Shown here: positions 1-8,551 of the stretch, piece by piece
How positions within the stretch are numbered: the first letter of the stretch is position 1
Layout: each line of letters opens with the position of its first letter
Source of the DNA: Vannielia litorea
GTDB taxonomy: Bacteria; Pseudomonadota; Alphaproteobacteria; Rhodobacterales; Rhodobacteraceae
NCBI RefSeq assembly: GCF_019801175.1
Contig: NZ_JAHVJR010000001.1
Coordinates: 2,604,001-2,668,000, forward strand
DNA length: 64,000 nt
Reading direction: 5' to 3'
Program-made: the position numbers and the translations under genes
Notes under the pieces: model-generated
The model's database searches: none
The model's input: the letters and a program-made list of their open reading frames with translations, nothing else
Told to the model about the DNA's origin: nothing

Positions 1-745
1 TCTTTCGGCCCGTCAGGCCCGCGTCACCATCCGGCCCGCCAATCACGAACTTGCCGGTCGGGTTGATCCACCATTCGGTCGCATCGGTCAGCCAACCCTC
101 AGGCAGGATGCTGCGAATGTAGGGCTCCACGATGCCCCGCACGTCTTCCGACGACAGGCTCGGGTCGAGGTGCTGGGTAGAGAGCACCAGCGACGTCGCC
201 TCCACCGGTTTGCCACCTTCGTAGCGCAGGCTGAGCTGGCTCTTCATGTCCGGCCCAAGCTTGGGCTCGGTGCCGTTCTTCCGCACCTCGGCCAGCTTCT
301 TCAGGATCGCATGGGCATAGTGGATCGGGGCCGGCATGAGCTCTTCGGTCTCGTCGACCGCATAGCCGAACATGATGCCCTGATCGCCCGCGCCCTCATC
401 CTTGTTGCCCGCAGCATCCACGCCTTGGGCAATGTCGGCCGACTGGGCATGAAGATAGCTGTCGACCTTCATGTTGGCCCAGTGAAAGCCCTCCTGCTCG
501 TAGCCGATATCCTGCACGCAATCCCGCGCGATCTCTTCGACCCGCTTGATCACCCTGCCCGGCCCTCGGACCTCACCGCCAATCACCACGCGGTCGGTGG
601 TGGCAAAGGTTTCACACGCCACGCGGCTCTGCGGATCTTCGGACAGGAAGGCATCCAGCACGGCATCGGAAATTCGGTCACAGACCTTGTCGGGGTGACC
701 CTCGGACACGGACTCCGAGGTGAAGGTATATTCGCTACGAGACAT
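1..745 (-). CDS. metK: S-adenosylmethionine synthetase, 3' end outside window
   Basis: MetK makes S-adenosylmethionine from methionine and ATP in the cytoplasm. The visible 248 residues open with the family N-terminus (MSRSEYTFTSESVSEGHPDK), which holds the ATP-binding His of EGHPDK, and continue with the GNKDEGAGDQGIMFGYA block; the C-terminal third lies beyond the window edge. I place the start at 745, which gives the family N-terminus. An in-frame ATG six codons upstream (763) overlaps the conserved 3' part of the riboswitch and is unlikely to be used. The gene follows lnt on the same strand with a 71-bp gap that is almost filled by a SAM/SAH riboswitch, so translation is probably under product feedback. 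Confidence 0.97.
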   Translation of the reverse strand, partial: MSRSEYTFTSESVSEGHPDKVCDRISDAVLDAFLSEDPQSRVACETFATTDRVVIGGEVRGPGRVIKRVEEIARDCVQDIGYEQEGFHWANMKVDSYLHAQSADIAQGVDAAGNKDEGAGDQGIMFGYAVDETEELMPAPIHYAHAILKKLAEVRKNGTEPKLGPDMKSQLSLRYEGGKPVEATSLVLSTQHLDPSLSSEDVRGIVEPYIRSILPEGWLTDATEWWINPTGKFVIGGPDGDAGLTGRK

Positions 746-755
746 TTTGGGATAG

Positions 756-800
756 TGCTCCATTGGGTTTTCACCGCCACGCCAGGAAGCCGTTGTGGCA
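756..800 (-). ncRNA. SAM/SAH riboswitch upstream of metK
   Basis: On the minus strand the leader reads GCCAC-AACGGCTTCCTGGC-GTGGC, then GGTGAAAACCCAAT and GGAGCA. GCCAC/GTGGC forms the P1 stem. The block CACAACGGCTTCCTG, the GTGGC strand and the terminal GGAGCA match the SAM/SAH riboswitch consensus as I recall it, a class found mainly in Rhodobacterales before metK. The 3' GGAGCA carries the Shine-Dalgarno sequence and would pair with GCTTCC to form the ligand-stabilised pseudoknot, hiding the ribosome site. GGAG lies 12 nt before the metK ATG at 745. No covariance search was possible here. Confidence 0.9.
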
Positions 801-816
801 GCAGGTATCTTCTTGG

Positions 817-2379
817 CTAGTCTGTTGCGTCCTTGGGGTCAACCTGCACCGCACGCGGGCGGATGGCGGCCAGCACCAGGCCAAGCAGGATCAGAAGGCC
901 CATCACCCCCCAATCGCCCCAGATCCGGTAGGGCGGCGCGGCGGCGAGCCTCGGCGGCAGGGCCACGTCGATAAACCCGGCTTCCCCCAGCGCGAGACTG
1001 TCCAGCACACGGCCCTGCGCATCAATCACAGCGGATACCCCGGTGTTGGCCGAGCGCAGCACCGGCACCCCCTGCTCCACCGCCCTGAGCCGGGCCTGCG
1101 CGAGATGCTGATAGGGGCCGGAGACGGTGCCGAACCATGCGTCGTTGGTGATGTGAAGCACCCAATCCGGGCGCGGCGCGGCGATGATCTCTTCGGCAAA
1201 GATCGCCTCATAGCAAATCAGCGGCAGCACCTCGCCAAGCCCCTCGCCAAGGTCGATCAGCCGAAGCCCGTTGCCGGGCACAAAACCCGATAACGCCGCT
1301 TCGGCCAGCCCCTTCGGCGCCCATCGCCCAAGCCAGCTTGCACCGGGCATGTATTCACCGAATGGCACGAGGTGGGACTTGTTGTAGATGTCAGTCACAT
1401 CCGCACCTGGGGTCACAACGGCCAGCGAATTGCGCGCGTCATCCCCCTCCAGCCGCTGAATGCCCACCACCACCATCGCCCCCCGCGCGGCATCGGCCAG
1501 CACTTCCGCCGTGCCATTGCCGGGCGCAAGGAAATAGGCCACCGAGGTCTCGGGCCAAACCACAAGGTCCGGCTGCGGCCCCTCCGGCACTTCCGCCGAC
1601 AAAGCCAGCCCGCGGTTGAAGAAGGTCTCTCGCATCTCCGGCTGCCATTTCAGGTGCTGCGGCGCATTGGGCTGCACCAACCGCACCGTCGCAGGCGCGC
1701 GCACCTCCAGCTCCTGCCCAAGCCGCCAGAGGCCGTAGGGCACTGGCAGCGCGAGCAGTGCGATGGCGGTGATCACCCCAAGCGCCGCCCGCCGCAGCCC
1801 GAAGACCGTTGGCAGGGCCACAGCCAGCGTGGTGAAGAGCGTCAGCGCATGTGGCCCGCCCAGCGCGGCAAGATGCATCTGTGGCTGCCCGATCCAGATG
1901 TGGCCCAGCAGCGCCCACGGGAAACCCGTCCATAAATGGGCGCGCAGCATCTCGGTCGCCGCCAGCAGCACCGCGGCCCAAAGCGCCCGGTGCCAGCGGC
2001 CCCGCCCAAGTGCCGCCGCCGCGCCAAAGGCCAGCCCCCAAAACAGCGCGAAGCCACCCGCATGGGCCGCCAGCGCAAAGGGGGCCATCCAGCCATGCCG
2101 CCACGGGTCCACGAAAAACGGCTCGACGATCCAGAACATCGTCGCCGCCACATAGCCCACGCCCATCGCCCAGCCGCGCCACGCCGCCGCCTTGGGCTGC
2201 GGCACGAGGGCGAAGAGCGCAAAGGCCAACGCAAAGGCCGCCACCGCGAGCCAGACAAAGCCCAGCGGTGCCTGCCCGGTGCCCACCAAGGCCCCAAGCA
2301 GCGCGAAGAGCACAAAGCTCGACCACCGCCCAGCCAGCCACCCGGCCATCCGTTCTGTCAGGTCAATCGGCCTCGGCAC
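817..2379 (-). CDS. lnt: apolipoprotein N-acyltransferase
   Basis: Inner-membrane enzyme that N-acylates the lipid-modified cysteine of lipoproteins, the last step of their maturation. The 520-aa protein has about eight hydrophobic N-terminal segments, then a periplasmic nitrilase-like domain from about residue 230, then one C-terminal membrane segment. The expected catalytic triad is present: Glu277 in VVWPETSVAYF, Lys334 in NKSHLVPFGEYMP and Cys389 in PLICYEAIF. Its first 17 bases overlap the end of the CBS-domain gene upstream, implying translational coupling, and it is followed by the metK riboswitch. Confidence 0.96.
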   Translation of the reverse strand: MPRPIDLTERMAGWLAGRWSSFVLFALLGALVGTGQAPLGFVWLAVAAFALAFALFALVPQPKAAAWRGWAMGVGYVAATMFWIVEPFFVDPWRHGWMAPFALAAHAGGFALFWGLAFGAAAALGRGRWHRALWAAVLLAATEMLRAHLWTGFPWALLGHIWIGQPQMHLAALGGPHALTLFTTLAVALPTVFGLRRAALGVITAIALLALPVPYGLWRLGQELEVRAPATVRLVQPNAPQHLKWQPEMRETFFNRGLALSAEVPEGPQPDLVVWPETSVAYFLAPGNGTAEVLADAARGAMVVVGIQRLEGDDARNSLAVVTPGADVTDIYNKSHLVPFGEYMPGASWLGRWAPKGLAEAALSGFVPGNGLRLIDLGEGLGEVLPLICYEAIFAEEIIAAPRPDWVLHITNDAWFGTVSGPYQHLAQARLRAVEQGVPVLRSANTGVSAVIDAQGRVLDSLALGEAGFIDVALPPRLAAAPPYRIWGDWGVMGLLILLGLVLAAIRPRAVQVDPKDATD

Positions 2380-3274
2380 CTGCGTCCTGCCGTGCGCTGG
2401 CCTCGGGCAGCCGCACCCGCAGCCGCTTCACGCGGCGCGGATCGGCATCGAGCACCTCGAACTCGGCCCCGCCTGGATGCGGCACCACCTCGCCCCGGGT
2501 CGGCACCCGCCCCGTCAGCATGAACACGAGCCCACCCAAGGTATCGACCTCTTCGAGATCCTCGGCATCGGCCAGCGCCACGCCGGTCTCTTCCTCGAAA
2601 TCCTCGAGCGGGGTGCGCGCCATCGCGAGGTACTGCCCGGGCTTCTCCTCGGTCCAGAGGTCGCCCTCCTCGATGTCGTGCTCGTCCTCGATCTCGCCGA
2701 TCACCTGTTCGATCAAGTCCTCGATGGTCACAAGCCCGTCGGTGCCGCCATATTCGTCGATCACCAGCGCCATGTGCATCCGGTCGCTCTGCATCTTCTG
2801 CAGCAGAACGCCAATCGGCATCGACGGCGGCGCATAGAGCAACGGCCGCAACATCGGCTTGAGGTCGAAGTCAGAGCCATTGCCGTTGAACCCGTATTTC
2901 AGCGCAAGGTCCTTGAGGTGCACCATGCCGACCGGGCTGTCGAGCGTGCCCTCGAACACTGGCAAGCGGCTCATCCCGCTGTCACGGAACACCGCCACAA
3001 GGTCATCCTTGCCGATATCGAGCGGCACGGCGACGATCTCCACCTTGGGAATCGCCACATCCTCCACCCGCATCCGGTGCAGGTTGCCCAGCCCAAGCAT
3101 CGCGACGGACTCGCGCCCGCCACTCCTGCGTGGTTCGGCCCCTTCCTCGGCGCCGGTCTCATCCTGCGGAAAAATCGCCTCGGCAAGCCGGCCCCAAAGG
3201 CCCTTGCCCTCACTACTGTCGGTTTCCAGCGCGCCCTGCGCGGCGCTAGAAGACCCGTCCGAACTTTCGCCCAT
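2363..3274 (-). CDS. ybeX: CBS-domain CorC/HlyC family protein (YbeX-like)
   Basis: A 303-aa soluble protein with an acidic, low-complexity N-terminus (about residues 1-55), a pair of CBS domains (about 65-195, including VEIVAVPLDIGKDDLVAVF and DEYGGTDGLVTIEDLIEQVIG) and a C-terminal CorC/HlyC transporter-associated domain (about 215-295). Relatives are linked to Mg/Co homeostasis and, as YbeX, to ribosome-related functions in the ybeZYX-lnt neighbourhood. That order is conserved here as phoH-ybeY-ybeX-lnt. There is no N-terminal DUF21 membrane domain, so this is the short cytoplasmic form. The exact biochemical role is not settled. Confidence 0.9.
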   Translation of the reverse strand: MGESSDGSSSAAQGALETDSSEGKGLWGRLAEAIFPQDETGAEEGAEPRRSGGRESVAMLGLGNLHRMRVEDVAIPKVEIVAVPLDIGKDDLVAVFRDSGMSRLPVFEGTLDSPVGMVHLKDLALKYGFNGNGSDFDLKPMLRPLLYAPPSMPIGVLLQKMQSDRMHMALVIDEYGGTDGLVTIEDLIEQVIGEIEDEHDIEEGDLWTEEKPGQYLAMARTPLEDFEEETGVALADAEDLEEVDTLGGLVFMLTGRVPTRGEVVPHPGGAEFEVLDADPRRVKRLRVRLPEASARQDAGAEAD

Positions 3275-3310
3275 CGGTCCTTTCCATCAAACGCCCCATC
3301 GCCGGGGCTG

Positions 3311-3805
3311 TCAGTCATATGGGTTCTTCACACCCAACTTGGCAAGTATTTCCGCTTCACGGGCCTCCATCAGCTCCGCGTCTGCATCATTAATGTGATC
3401 GTAACCCAAAAGATGCATCATCCCGTGAACGACGAGGTGCGTCAGATGGTCCCGCAGCGCAATCCCGCCCGCCTCCGCTTCCCGGGCACAGGTCTCGAAG
3501 GCGAGCGCGATGTCGCCAAGCGGCAGAGTGCCATCCGGGTCGGGCTCAGGGGCAAGCGGGTCATCGCCGGGCGTGTCGGCGGCCAGGTCTTCGGCAGGCC
3601 AGCTCAAAACGTTGGTCGGTTGCGGCTTGCCTCGGAAGTCGCCGTTGAGCTCTGCAATGCGCGCGTCATCCGCGCCGAGCACAGTGAGCTCGATGTCAGG
3701 CGGCAGGTTGTGAAAGGCCAGCACCACGGGCGTGGCGGCCTCTACAATGGCCTGCAATCCCGCCCCCTCCCAGCGGTCGTCTTCCAGAACGACGTCCAGT
3801 TCCAT
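3311..3805 (-). CDS. ybeY: endoribonuclease YbeY (rRNA maturation factor)
   Basis: A 164-aa single-strand-specific endoribonuclease acting in 16S rRNA 3'-end processing and 70S quality control. The zinc motif HGMMHLLGYDH is intact, with His127, His131 and His137, and the LNGDFRGKPQPTNVLSWP block is typical. It sits between phoH (ybeZ) and ybeX as in most proteobacteria. The start at 3805 is preceded by a dispersed repeat (3803-3853) whose conserved end AAGCAAGAAAATGG supplies the start codon, so the repeat is embedded in the leader of this gene. Confidence 0.96.
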   Translation of the reverse strand: MELDVVLEDDRWEGAGLQAIVEAATPVVLAFHNLPPDIELTVLGADDARIAELNGDFRGKPQPTNVLSWPAEDLAADTPGDDPLAPEPDPDGTLPLGDIALAFETCAREAEAGGIALRDHLTHLVVHGMMHLLGYDHINDADAELMEAREAEILAKLGVKNPYD

Positions 3806-3853
3806 TTTCTTGCTTCAAATATCTCCGGGGGTTTGGGGGCAGCGCCCCCAATC
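3803..3853 (-). repeat. dispersed GC-rich repeat, copy 1
   Basis: On the minus strand this stretch reads GGGGGCGCTGCCCCC, then AAACCCCCGGAGATATTTG, then AAGCAAGAAAATGG. The first part is a hairpin (GGGGGC/GCCCCC). A second copy in the opposite orientation lies at 21946-21997 and keeps all three blocks. Elements of this kind, a GC hairpin followed by CCCCGG-ATATTT and AAGAA, recur in intergenic regions of Rhodobacteraceae as far as I recall. Here it forms the 5' leader and start codon of ybeY. Confidence 0.75.
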
Positions 3854-3908
3854 ACCAATAAATCATGTGCGCCGCAGGCGCGCGGTTAACCAGTGGTTAA
3901 CCTGAAAG

Positions 3909-4946
3909 CTACCCCTGCGCCTCGGCCTTGTCGTAGGCCTCGATGATCCGCGCCACCAGCGGGTGCCGCACCACGTCCTTGGCGGTGAAGTAGTTGAAGG
4001 AAATGCCCTTCACCCCGTCGAGCAGTTTCTCCGCCTCACGCAGCCCCGACTGCACGCCGCGCGGCAGGTCCACCTGGCTCCGGTCGCCAGTAATCACCAT
4101 GCGGCTGCCCTCGCCAAGGCGGGTCAGGAACATCTTCATCTGCATGGTCGTCGCGTTCTGCGCCTCATCGAGCACGCAGAAGGCATTTGCCAACGTCCGC
4201 CCCCGCATGAAGGCCAAGGGCGCGATTTCAATGCGTTTTTCCTCGATCAGCTTCTGCACCTGCTTGGCCGGCAGAAAGTCGTTCAGCGCGTCATAGAGTG
4301 GCTGCATGTAGGGGTCGACCTTGTCCTTCATGTCGCCCGGCAGGTAGCCCAGCTTCTCGCCCGCCTCCACAGCCGGGCGGCTCAGGATGATCCGGTCGAC
4401 ATGGCCCGCGAGGAACATGTTCACGCCCACCGCCACGGCCAGATAGGTCTTGCCCGTGCCCGCAGGCCCGATCCCGAAGCCCAGCTCATTTTCGAACAGC
4501 GCGCGCACATAGGCCTTCTGCGCCTCGGTGCGCGGCTCCACGATCTTCTTGCGGGTCTTGATCTCCACCCGGCCGCCCTGGAACATCTCGAGCTGGTCGC
4601 CATCACGCGCGGTCGCGGCATCCCCAGCCGTCTCGCGGCCCATCCGGATCGCCCCGTCCACATCGCCGGGCTCGATCGGGCGGCCCGCCTCCAGCTTGGC
4701 ATAAAGCTCCTGAAGGATCACCGCCGCCTCGCTCCGCGGCCCGGCCTCGCCGATGATGGCCAGCTGATTGCCACGCCGCAAAATCTGCACACCCACTGCG
4801 TGCTCGATCTGCGCGAGGTTGCGATCAAACTCACCGCAAAGCTCGATGAGCAACATATTGTCGGGGAATTCCAGCGGAGTTTCCAGAATATCCTTGGGGT
4901 TTGGCGGGGCGGTCAGGGCACTGATTCCCAAAAAGCGCTTCTCCAT
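3909..4946 (-). CDS. phoH: PhoH-like ATPase (YbeZ)
   Basis: A 345-aa cytoplasmic protein with a KH-like N-terminal part (about 28-90) and a PhoH ATPase domain (about 135-340). Walker A is GPAGTGKT at 160-167 and Walker B is VLDEAQ at 258-263, followed by NATTMQMKMFLTRLG, the usual PhoH/YbeZ block. YbeZ works with YbeY in rRNA metabolism, and the two genes are adjacent and co-oriented with a 103-bp gap that contains the ybeY leader repeat. It is probably the first gene of the phoH-ybeY-ybeX-lnt-metK run. Confidence 0.95.
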   Translation of the reverse strand: MEKRFLGISALTAPPNPKDILETPLEFPDNMLLIELCGEFDRNLAQIEHAVGVQILRRGNQLAIIGEAGPRSEAAVILQELYAKLEAGRPIEPGDVDGAIRMGRETAGDAATARDGDQLEMFQGGRVEIKTRKKIVEPRTEAQKAYVRALFENELGFGIGPAGTGKTYLAVAVGVNMFLAGHVDRIILSRPAVEAGEKLGYLPGDMKDKVDPYMQPLYDALNDFLPAKQVQKLIEEKRIEIAPLAFMRGRTLANAFCVLDEAQNATTMQMKMFLTRLGEGSRMVITGDRSQVDLPRGVQSGLREAEKLLDGVKGISFNYFTAKDVVRHPLVARIIEAYDKAEAQG

Positions 4947-5055
4947 AAGCTGGCTAGCAGTACGCTAGATATAGTGTCTCACAAGGTCAGGTTGCCAAGA
5001 GCGCGGCCATCGCGCAAGCGGCCTGTGCAAAGATTTCACGCAATTGACACGAAAA

Positions 5056-5084
5056 GAGGCCGCGTGAGCGTGTCTCGCGGCCTC
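5056..5084 (-). terminator. rho-independent terminator after the small lipoprotein gene
   Basis: A 9-bp stem GAGGCCGCG/CGCGGCCTC with an 11-nt loop. Read on the minus strand it is followed by TTTTCGTG. It lies 37 bp after the stop of the lipoprotein gene and separates the ompA-lipoprotein pair from phoH. Confidence 0.75.
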
Positions 5085-5120
5085 AGGCTGCATAAAGCGG
5101 CAATCGCCAAACGGCGCGAC

Positions 5121-5417
5121 TCAGATCGGATCGGGGAAGCCGGAGCCTCGTTTGAAATCACCGGTGGCGGTGCTCGAAGGCCCGGCACCCGAGCAAACCG
5201 GCTTGCCGAACTTGTCGAGCCGCTGGCTGAGGTAGCCCTCCACCCCGTCGTCGATGATCCAGTGGTCGCAGCCATTCGGGTCGATCCAGACACCGGCTTT
5301 CAGCTGGGTCAGATCCTTGCTGTCGAACCCGCGATCCACGGTCTTGTCGATCTTCTCGCTACAGGCGCTGATCCCGGCCGCAACGGCGAGGAGCGCGGTG
5401 ATCTTGAGGATGTTCAT
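5121..5417 (-). CDS. small lipoprotein related to the N-terminus of the adjacent OmpA protein
   Basis: A 98-aa protein with a lipoprotein signal (MNILKITALLAVAAGISAC; lipobox ISAC, modified Cys19). The mature part carries GVWIDPNGCDHWIIDDG, then VEGYL and FGKPVC, which is clearly the same small module as residues about 46-80 of the OmpA-family protein encoded 14 bp upstream. Two conserved Cys (GCDHW and KPVC) may form a disulfide in the periplasm. No function is known to me. The pairing suggests a cell-envelope role linked to the OmpA protein, perhaps after duplication of the module. Confidence 0.8.
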   Translation of the reverse strand: MNILKITALLAVAAGISACSEKIDKTVDRGFDSKDLTQLKAGVWIDPNGCDHWIIDDGVEGYLSQRLDKFGKPVCSGAGPSSTATGDFKRGSGFPDPI

Positions 5418-5431
5418 GGCGCTTCTCCCGG

Positions 5432-6007
5432 TTACTGGATGCAGATGATTTCGACGCGGCGGTTCTTCTGCATGCCCCCGGCCGTGCGGTTGGAGGCCAC
5501 CGGCATCCGCTCGCCGTAGCCGCGCACGTCGACGATCTTGGCGCCAGTCGCCTTGCCGATCTTCGCCACGCTGGCCGCCCGGCGGTAGCTGAGGTTCATG
5601 TTGTACTCGTCGCTCGCCCGCGCATCGGTGTGGCCGGCGATGATGTAGGCGCGTGCCTTGGAGGAACGGAAGAACCCCGCAAGGCGCTTCTTGCCCGACG
5701 CCGAGATCGATGCGCTGTCGGTCGCAAAGAGCTGGTCGGAGTTCATCACGCCGCAGACATTGCCCCGCCGGCAGACCGGAATGCCCTGCCGGGTGACGTG
5801 CGGGGTCATGTAGCCCTCCGCACCATCATCCATCACCCAGTGCTCGCAACCGTCCGGGTCTACCCAAACGCCGGGGATGTAATCTTCACCGGCCTTCCGC
5901 GATTGCGCGGCGGCCTCACTGGCAAATAACCCGACCGCCGCCATCAGCGCCACGGCACCGCAGGCGAGGGTTCGGAACGGCTTCAGAAATCTCTGGGTCA
6001 CGAGCAT
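5432..6007 (-). CDS. OmpA-family peptidoglycan-binding outer-membrane protein
   Basis: A 191-aa exported protein. A signal peptide (about 1-34, ending SEAAA) is followed by a short module GVWVDPDGCEHWVMDDG shared with the next gene, then an OmpA C-terminal domain (about 90-191) with the peptidoglycan-binding motif IIAGHTDARASDEYNMNLSY and VRGYGERMPVASN. The role is envelope anchoring. The start at 6007 gives a good signal peptide. It forms a two-gene unit with the small lipoprotein downstream. Confidence 0.88.
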   Translation of the reverse strand: MLVTQRFLKPFRTLACGAVALMAAVGLFASEAAAQSRKAGEDYIPGVWVDPDGCEHWVMDDGAEGYMTPHVTRQGIPVCRRGNVCGVMNSDQLFATDSASISASGKKRLAGFFRSSKARAYIIAGHTDARASDEYNMNLSYRRAASVAKIGKATGAKIVDVRGYGERMPVASNRTAGGMQKNRRVEIICIQ

Positions 6008-6208
6008 CCGTCCTTTCCATTCTTGAAATGCGGAGCCACGGTGAGAGGTCCGGCAAAAGCTCCTGCCTTATTGTTGGCAAATTTAGCATTTTCCCGGGGC
6101 CGTCAAAGCGCTATTCCCGTTATATTGTAAAGCGTTAGGCAACAGAAATCGCCGCGCACGCCCATTGTTGCGCTATCGCCGATCAATTGCGGCGAAATTC
6201 TGGCAGGG

Positions 6209-7516
6209 TCAGAGCAGCGCGCCTGCGAGGGAGTTGGGGCCAGAATCGGTGATGCGCACTTTCACGAGGTCGCCGACCGAGAGGTTTTCTCCGGTGATAT
6301 GCACGGCGTGCAGGTGGTCCGACTTGCCCACCATCTGTCCCGGCAGGCGCCCCGGTTTCTCGATCAACACATGCACCTCGCGCCCCACCATCGCATCCTG
6401 CGCCGCGCGTTGCTGGCGGGTGATCAGCGCCTGCAACCGCTGGAGCCGTTCATCGGCCACGGCGGCCTCCACCTCTGCCCGTTCCGCCGCCGGTGTGCCG
6501 GGGCGGGAGGAGTATTTGAACGAATAGGCCGCGCCGTAGCGCACCTGTTCGATCAGATCGAGCGTGGCCTGAAAGTCCTCTTCGGTCTCCTCGGGAAAGC
6601 CGACAATGAAGTCGCCCGAGAGAAGCAGGTCGGGCCGCGCTGCGCGAATGCGGTCGATGAGTTCAACATAACTCGCCGCCGTATGCTTGCGGTTCATCCG
6701 CTTGAGGATCCGGTCGGAACCCGACTGCACCGGCAAGTGCAGGTAGGGCATCAGTTTTTCGCAATCGCCGTGGGCTGCGATCAGGTCATCTTCCATGTCG
6801 TTCGGGTGCGAGGTGGTGAAGCGGATGCGCTTCAACTCGTCGATCTCGGCAAGTCGCCGGATCAGCCGGGCCAGCCCCCATGTCTCGCCGGCATCCTCGC
6901 CGTGATAGGCGTTCACGTTCTGGCCCAGCAGGGTGATCTCGCGCACCCCGCGCGACACCAACTCCTCGGCCTCCGCCAGCACCCGCGCCACCGGGCGGCT
7001 CACCTCGGCCCCGCGCGTGTAGGGCACCACGCAGAAGGCGCAGAACTTGTCGCAGCCTTCCTGCACCGTCAAAAACGCAGTCGGCCCGCGCTGCGCCTTG
7101 GGGCGGCCCTTGAGCTTCTCGAACTTGTCCTCTTCCGGGAAATCGGTGTCGAGCGCCTTCTCGCCACTCCGTGTTTTTGCCTCCAGCTCCGGCAGGCGGT
7201 GGTAGCTTTGCGGACCGACCACGAGGTCGACCATCGGCTGCCGCCGCATGATCTCCTCGCCCTCGGCCTGCGCCACGCAGCCCGCCACGCCGATCTTCAG
7301 GTCGGGCTTGGCCGCCTTCAGATCCTTGTAGCGCCCCAGTTCGGAATAGACCTTTTCCGCCGCCTTCTCGCGGATGTGGCAGGTGTTGAGCAGGATCATG
7401 TCGGCCCCGTCCGGGCTATGCACCTGCTCATACCCCTCCAGCGCCTCGGCCATGCGCTCGCTGTCATAGACGTTCATCTGACAGCCATAGGTCTTGATAT
7501 AGAGCTTCTTGGTCAT
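6209..7516 (-). CDS. miaB: tRNA-2-methylthio-N6-dimethylallyladenosine synthase
   Basis: A radical-SAM methylthiotransferase that adds the ms2 group to i6A37 of tRNA. The 435-aa length is typical. The N-terminal UPF0004 domain supplies Cys12, Cys46 and Cys80 for the auxiliary cluster, the radical-SAM cluster motif CDKFCAFC supplies Cys155, Cys159 and Cys162, and a C-terminal TRAM domain follows from about residue 372. It stands alone on the minus strand, about 200 bp upstream of the ompA start. Confidence 0.97.
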   Translation of the reverse strand: MTKKLYIKTYGCQMNVYDSERMAEALEGYEQVHSPDGADMILLNTCHIREKAAEKVYSELGRYKDLKAAKPDLKIGVAGCVAQAEGEEIMRRQPMVDLVVGPQSYHRLPELEAKTRSGEKALDTDFPEEDKFEKLKGRPKAQRGPTAFLTVQEGCDKFCAFCVVPYTRGAEVSRPVARVLAEAEELVSRGVREITLLGQNVNAYHGEDAGETWGLARLIRRLAEIDELKRIRFTTSHPNDMEDDLIAAHGDCEKLMPYLHLPVQSGSDRILKRMNRKHTAASYVELIDRIRAARPDLLLSGDFIVGFPEETEEDFQATLDLIEQVRYGAAYSFKYSSRPGTPAAERAEVEAAVADERLQRLQALITRQQRAAQDAMVGREVHVLIEKPGRLPGQMVGKSDHLHAVHITGENLSVGDLVKVRITDSGPNSLAGALL

Positions 7517-7636
7517 CGCGCGTTTCCCGGAAAGATCGGGCGGTGTCTACCTCATGCCCCCTGCCCTCGCAACGGTTGCGCTCAAGGCGCTGTTAACTCA
7601 CAAATGGCACAACAACGGGCATGGGCAGCCGGTGGC

Positions 7637-8509
7637 ATGAAATACAGTTCTCTCAGTGACTTCCTCGAACAGGGCAAGGCGGCGCTCGCGAAGGGCCCGA
7701 TTGCAGTGATTTGCGTCGAAGATCTGCGCGAGGTCGATACGACCATTCGCCATCACCGGATGATCGGCTTTCGCGAGATCATCCTGCTCGCGCCGGACAT
7801 GCTGGAATTGACCGAAACGCTGGAAGCCCTCGTCCACCGGGTGCCCTATGACATGCACGCCGACGATGCCCTCGCGCTCGCGATGAACCAGATCATCGAT
7901 GCAACCGCGCCCGGCCAGTGGCTCTATTACTGTTACAACGCCGAATACCTGTTCTTTCCCTTCTGCGAAAACCGCACCATTGGCGAAATGCTGGCCTTCC
8001 ACCTCGAAGAGCGGCGCGATGCGATGCTGACCTATGTGGTCGATCTCTACGCCGACGATCTGGACCGCTTTCCCGATGCGGTGTCGATCGAGGAGGCGCA
8101 TCTCGACAAGTCTGGCTACTACGCCCTCGCGCGGCCCGATCCGGCCAACCACAACCACCCCAAGGAGCGCCAGCTGGATTTCTTTGGCGGGCTCCGGTGG
8201 CGGTTCGAGGAACATGTGGACAGGGAGCGGCGGCGGATCGACCGGATTGCGCTGTTCCGCACCAAACCCGGGTTGAGATTGCTGCCCACTCACACCTTCT
8301 CGGACGAGGAATACAACACCTACGCCTGCCCGTGGCATCACAACCTGACGGCCACCATCTGCTCGTTCCGCACCGCCAAGGCACTCAAGGCCAACCCCGG
8401 TAGTCGCTACGACATCGACACCTTCAAATGGCACAACTCGACCAAGTTCGAGTGGCATTCGCAGCAATTGCTGGACCTCGGCCTGATGGAGCCGGGGCAG
8501 TGGTTTTGA
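7637..8509 (+). CDS. glycosyltransferase family 2-like protein
   Basis: A 290-aa cytoplasmic protein starting MKYSSLSDFLEQGK. It has no signal peptide. The N-terminal half follows a GT-A-like pattern (ICVEDLREVDTTIRHHRMIGF, then a long acidic central region), and the C-terminal half contains conserved His/Trp clusters (YACPWHHNLTATICSFRTAK, FKWHNSTKFEWHS). I recognise it as one of the Rhodobacteraceae proteins annotated as glycosyltransferase family 2, but acceptor and donor are unknown. An in-frame ATG at 7608 is an alternative start. It is monocistronic, between miaB and irr. Confidence 0.7.
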   Translation: MKYSSLSDFLEQGKAALAKGPIAVICVEDLREVDTTIRHHRMIGFREIILLAPDMLELTETLEALVHRVPYDMHADDALALAMNQIIDATAPGQWLYYCYNAEYLFFPFCENRTIGEMLAFHLEERRDAMLTYVVDLYADDLDRFPDAVSIEEAHLDKSGYYALARPDPANHNHPKERQLDFFGGLRWRFEEHVDRERRRIDRIALFRTKPGLRLLPTHTFSDEEYNTYACPWHHNLTATICSFRTAKALKANPGSRYDIDTFKWHNSTKFEWHSQQLLDLGLMEPGQWF

Positions 8510-8551
8510 CGCGGATGTAAGGCAGCGGGCGTGTTGAACGCGCTTAGGGGA

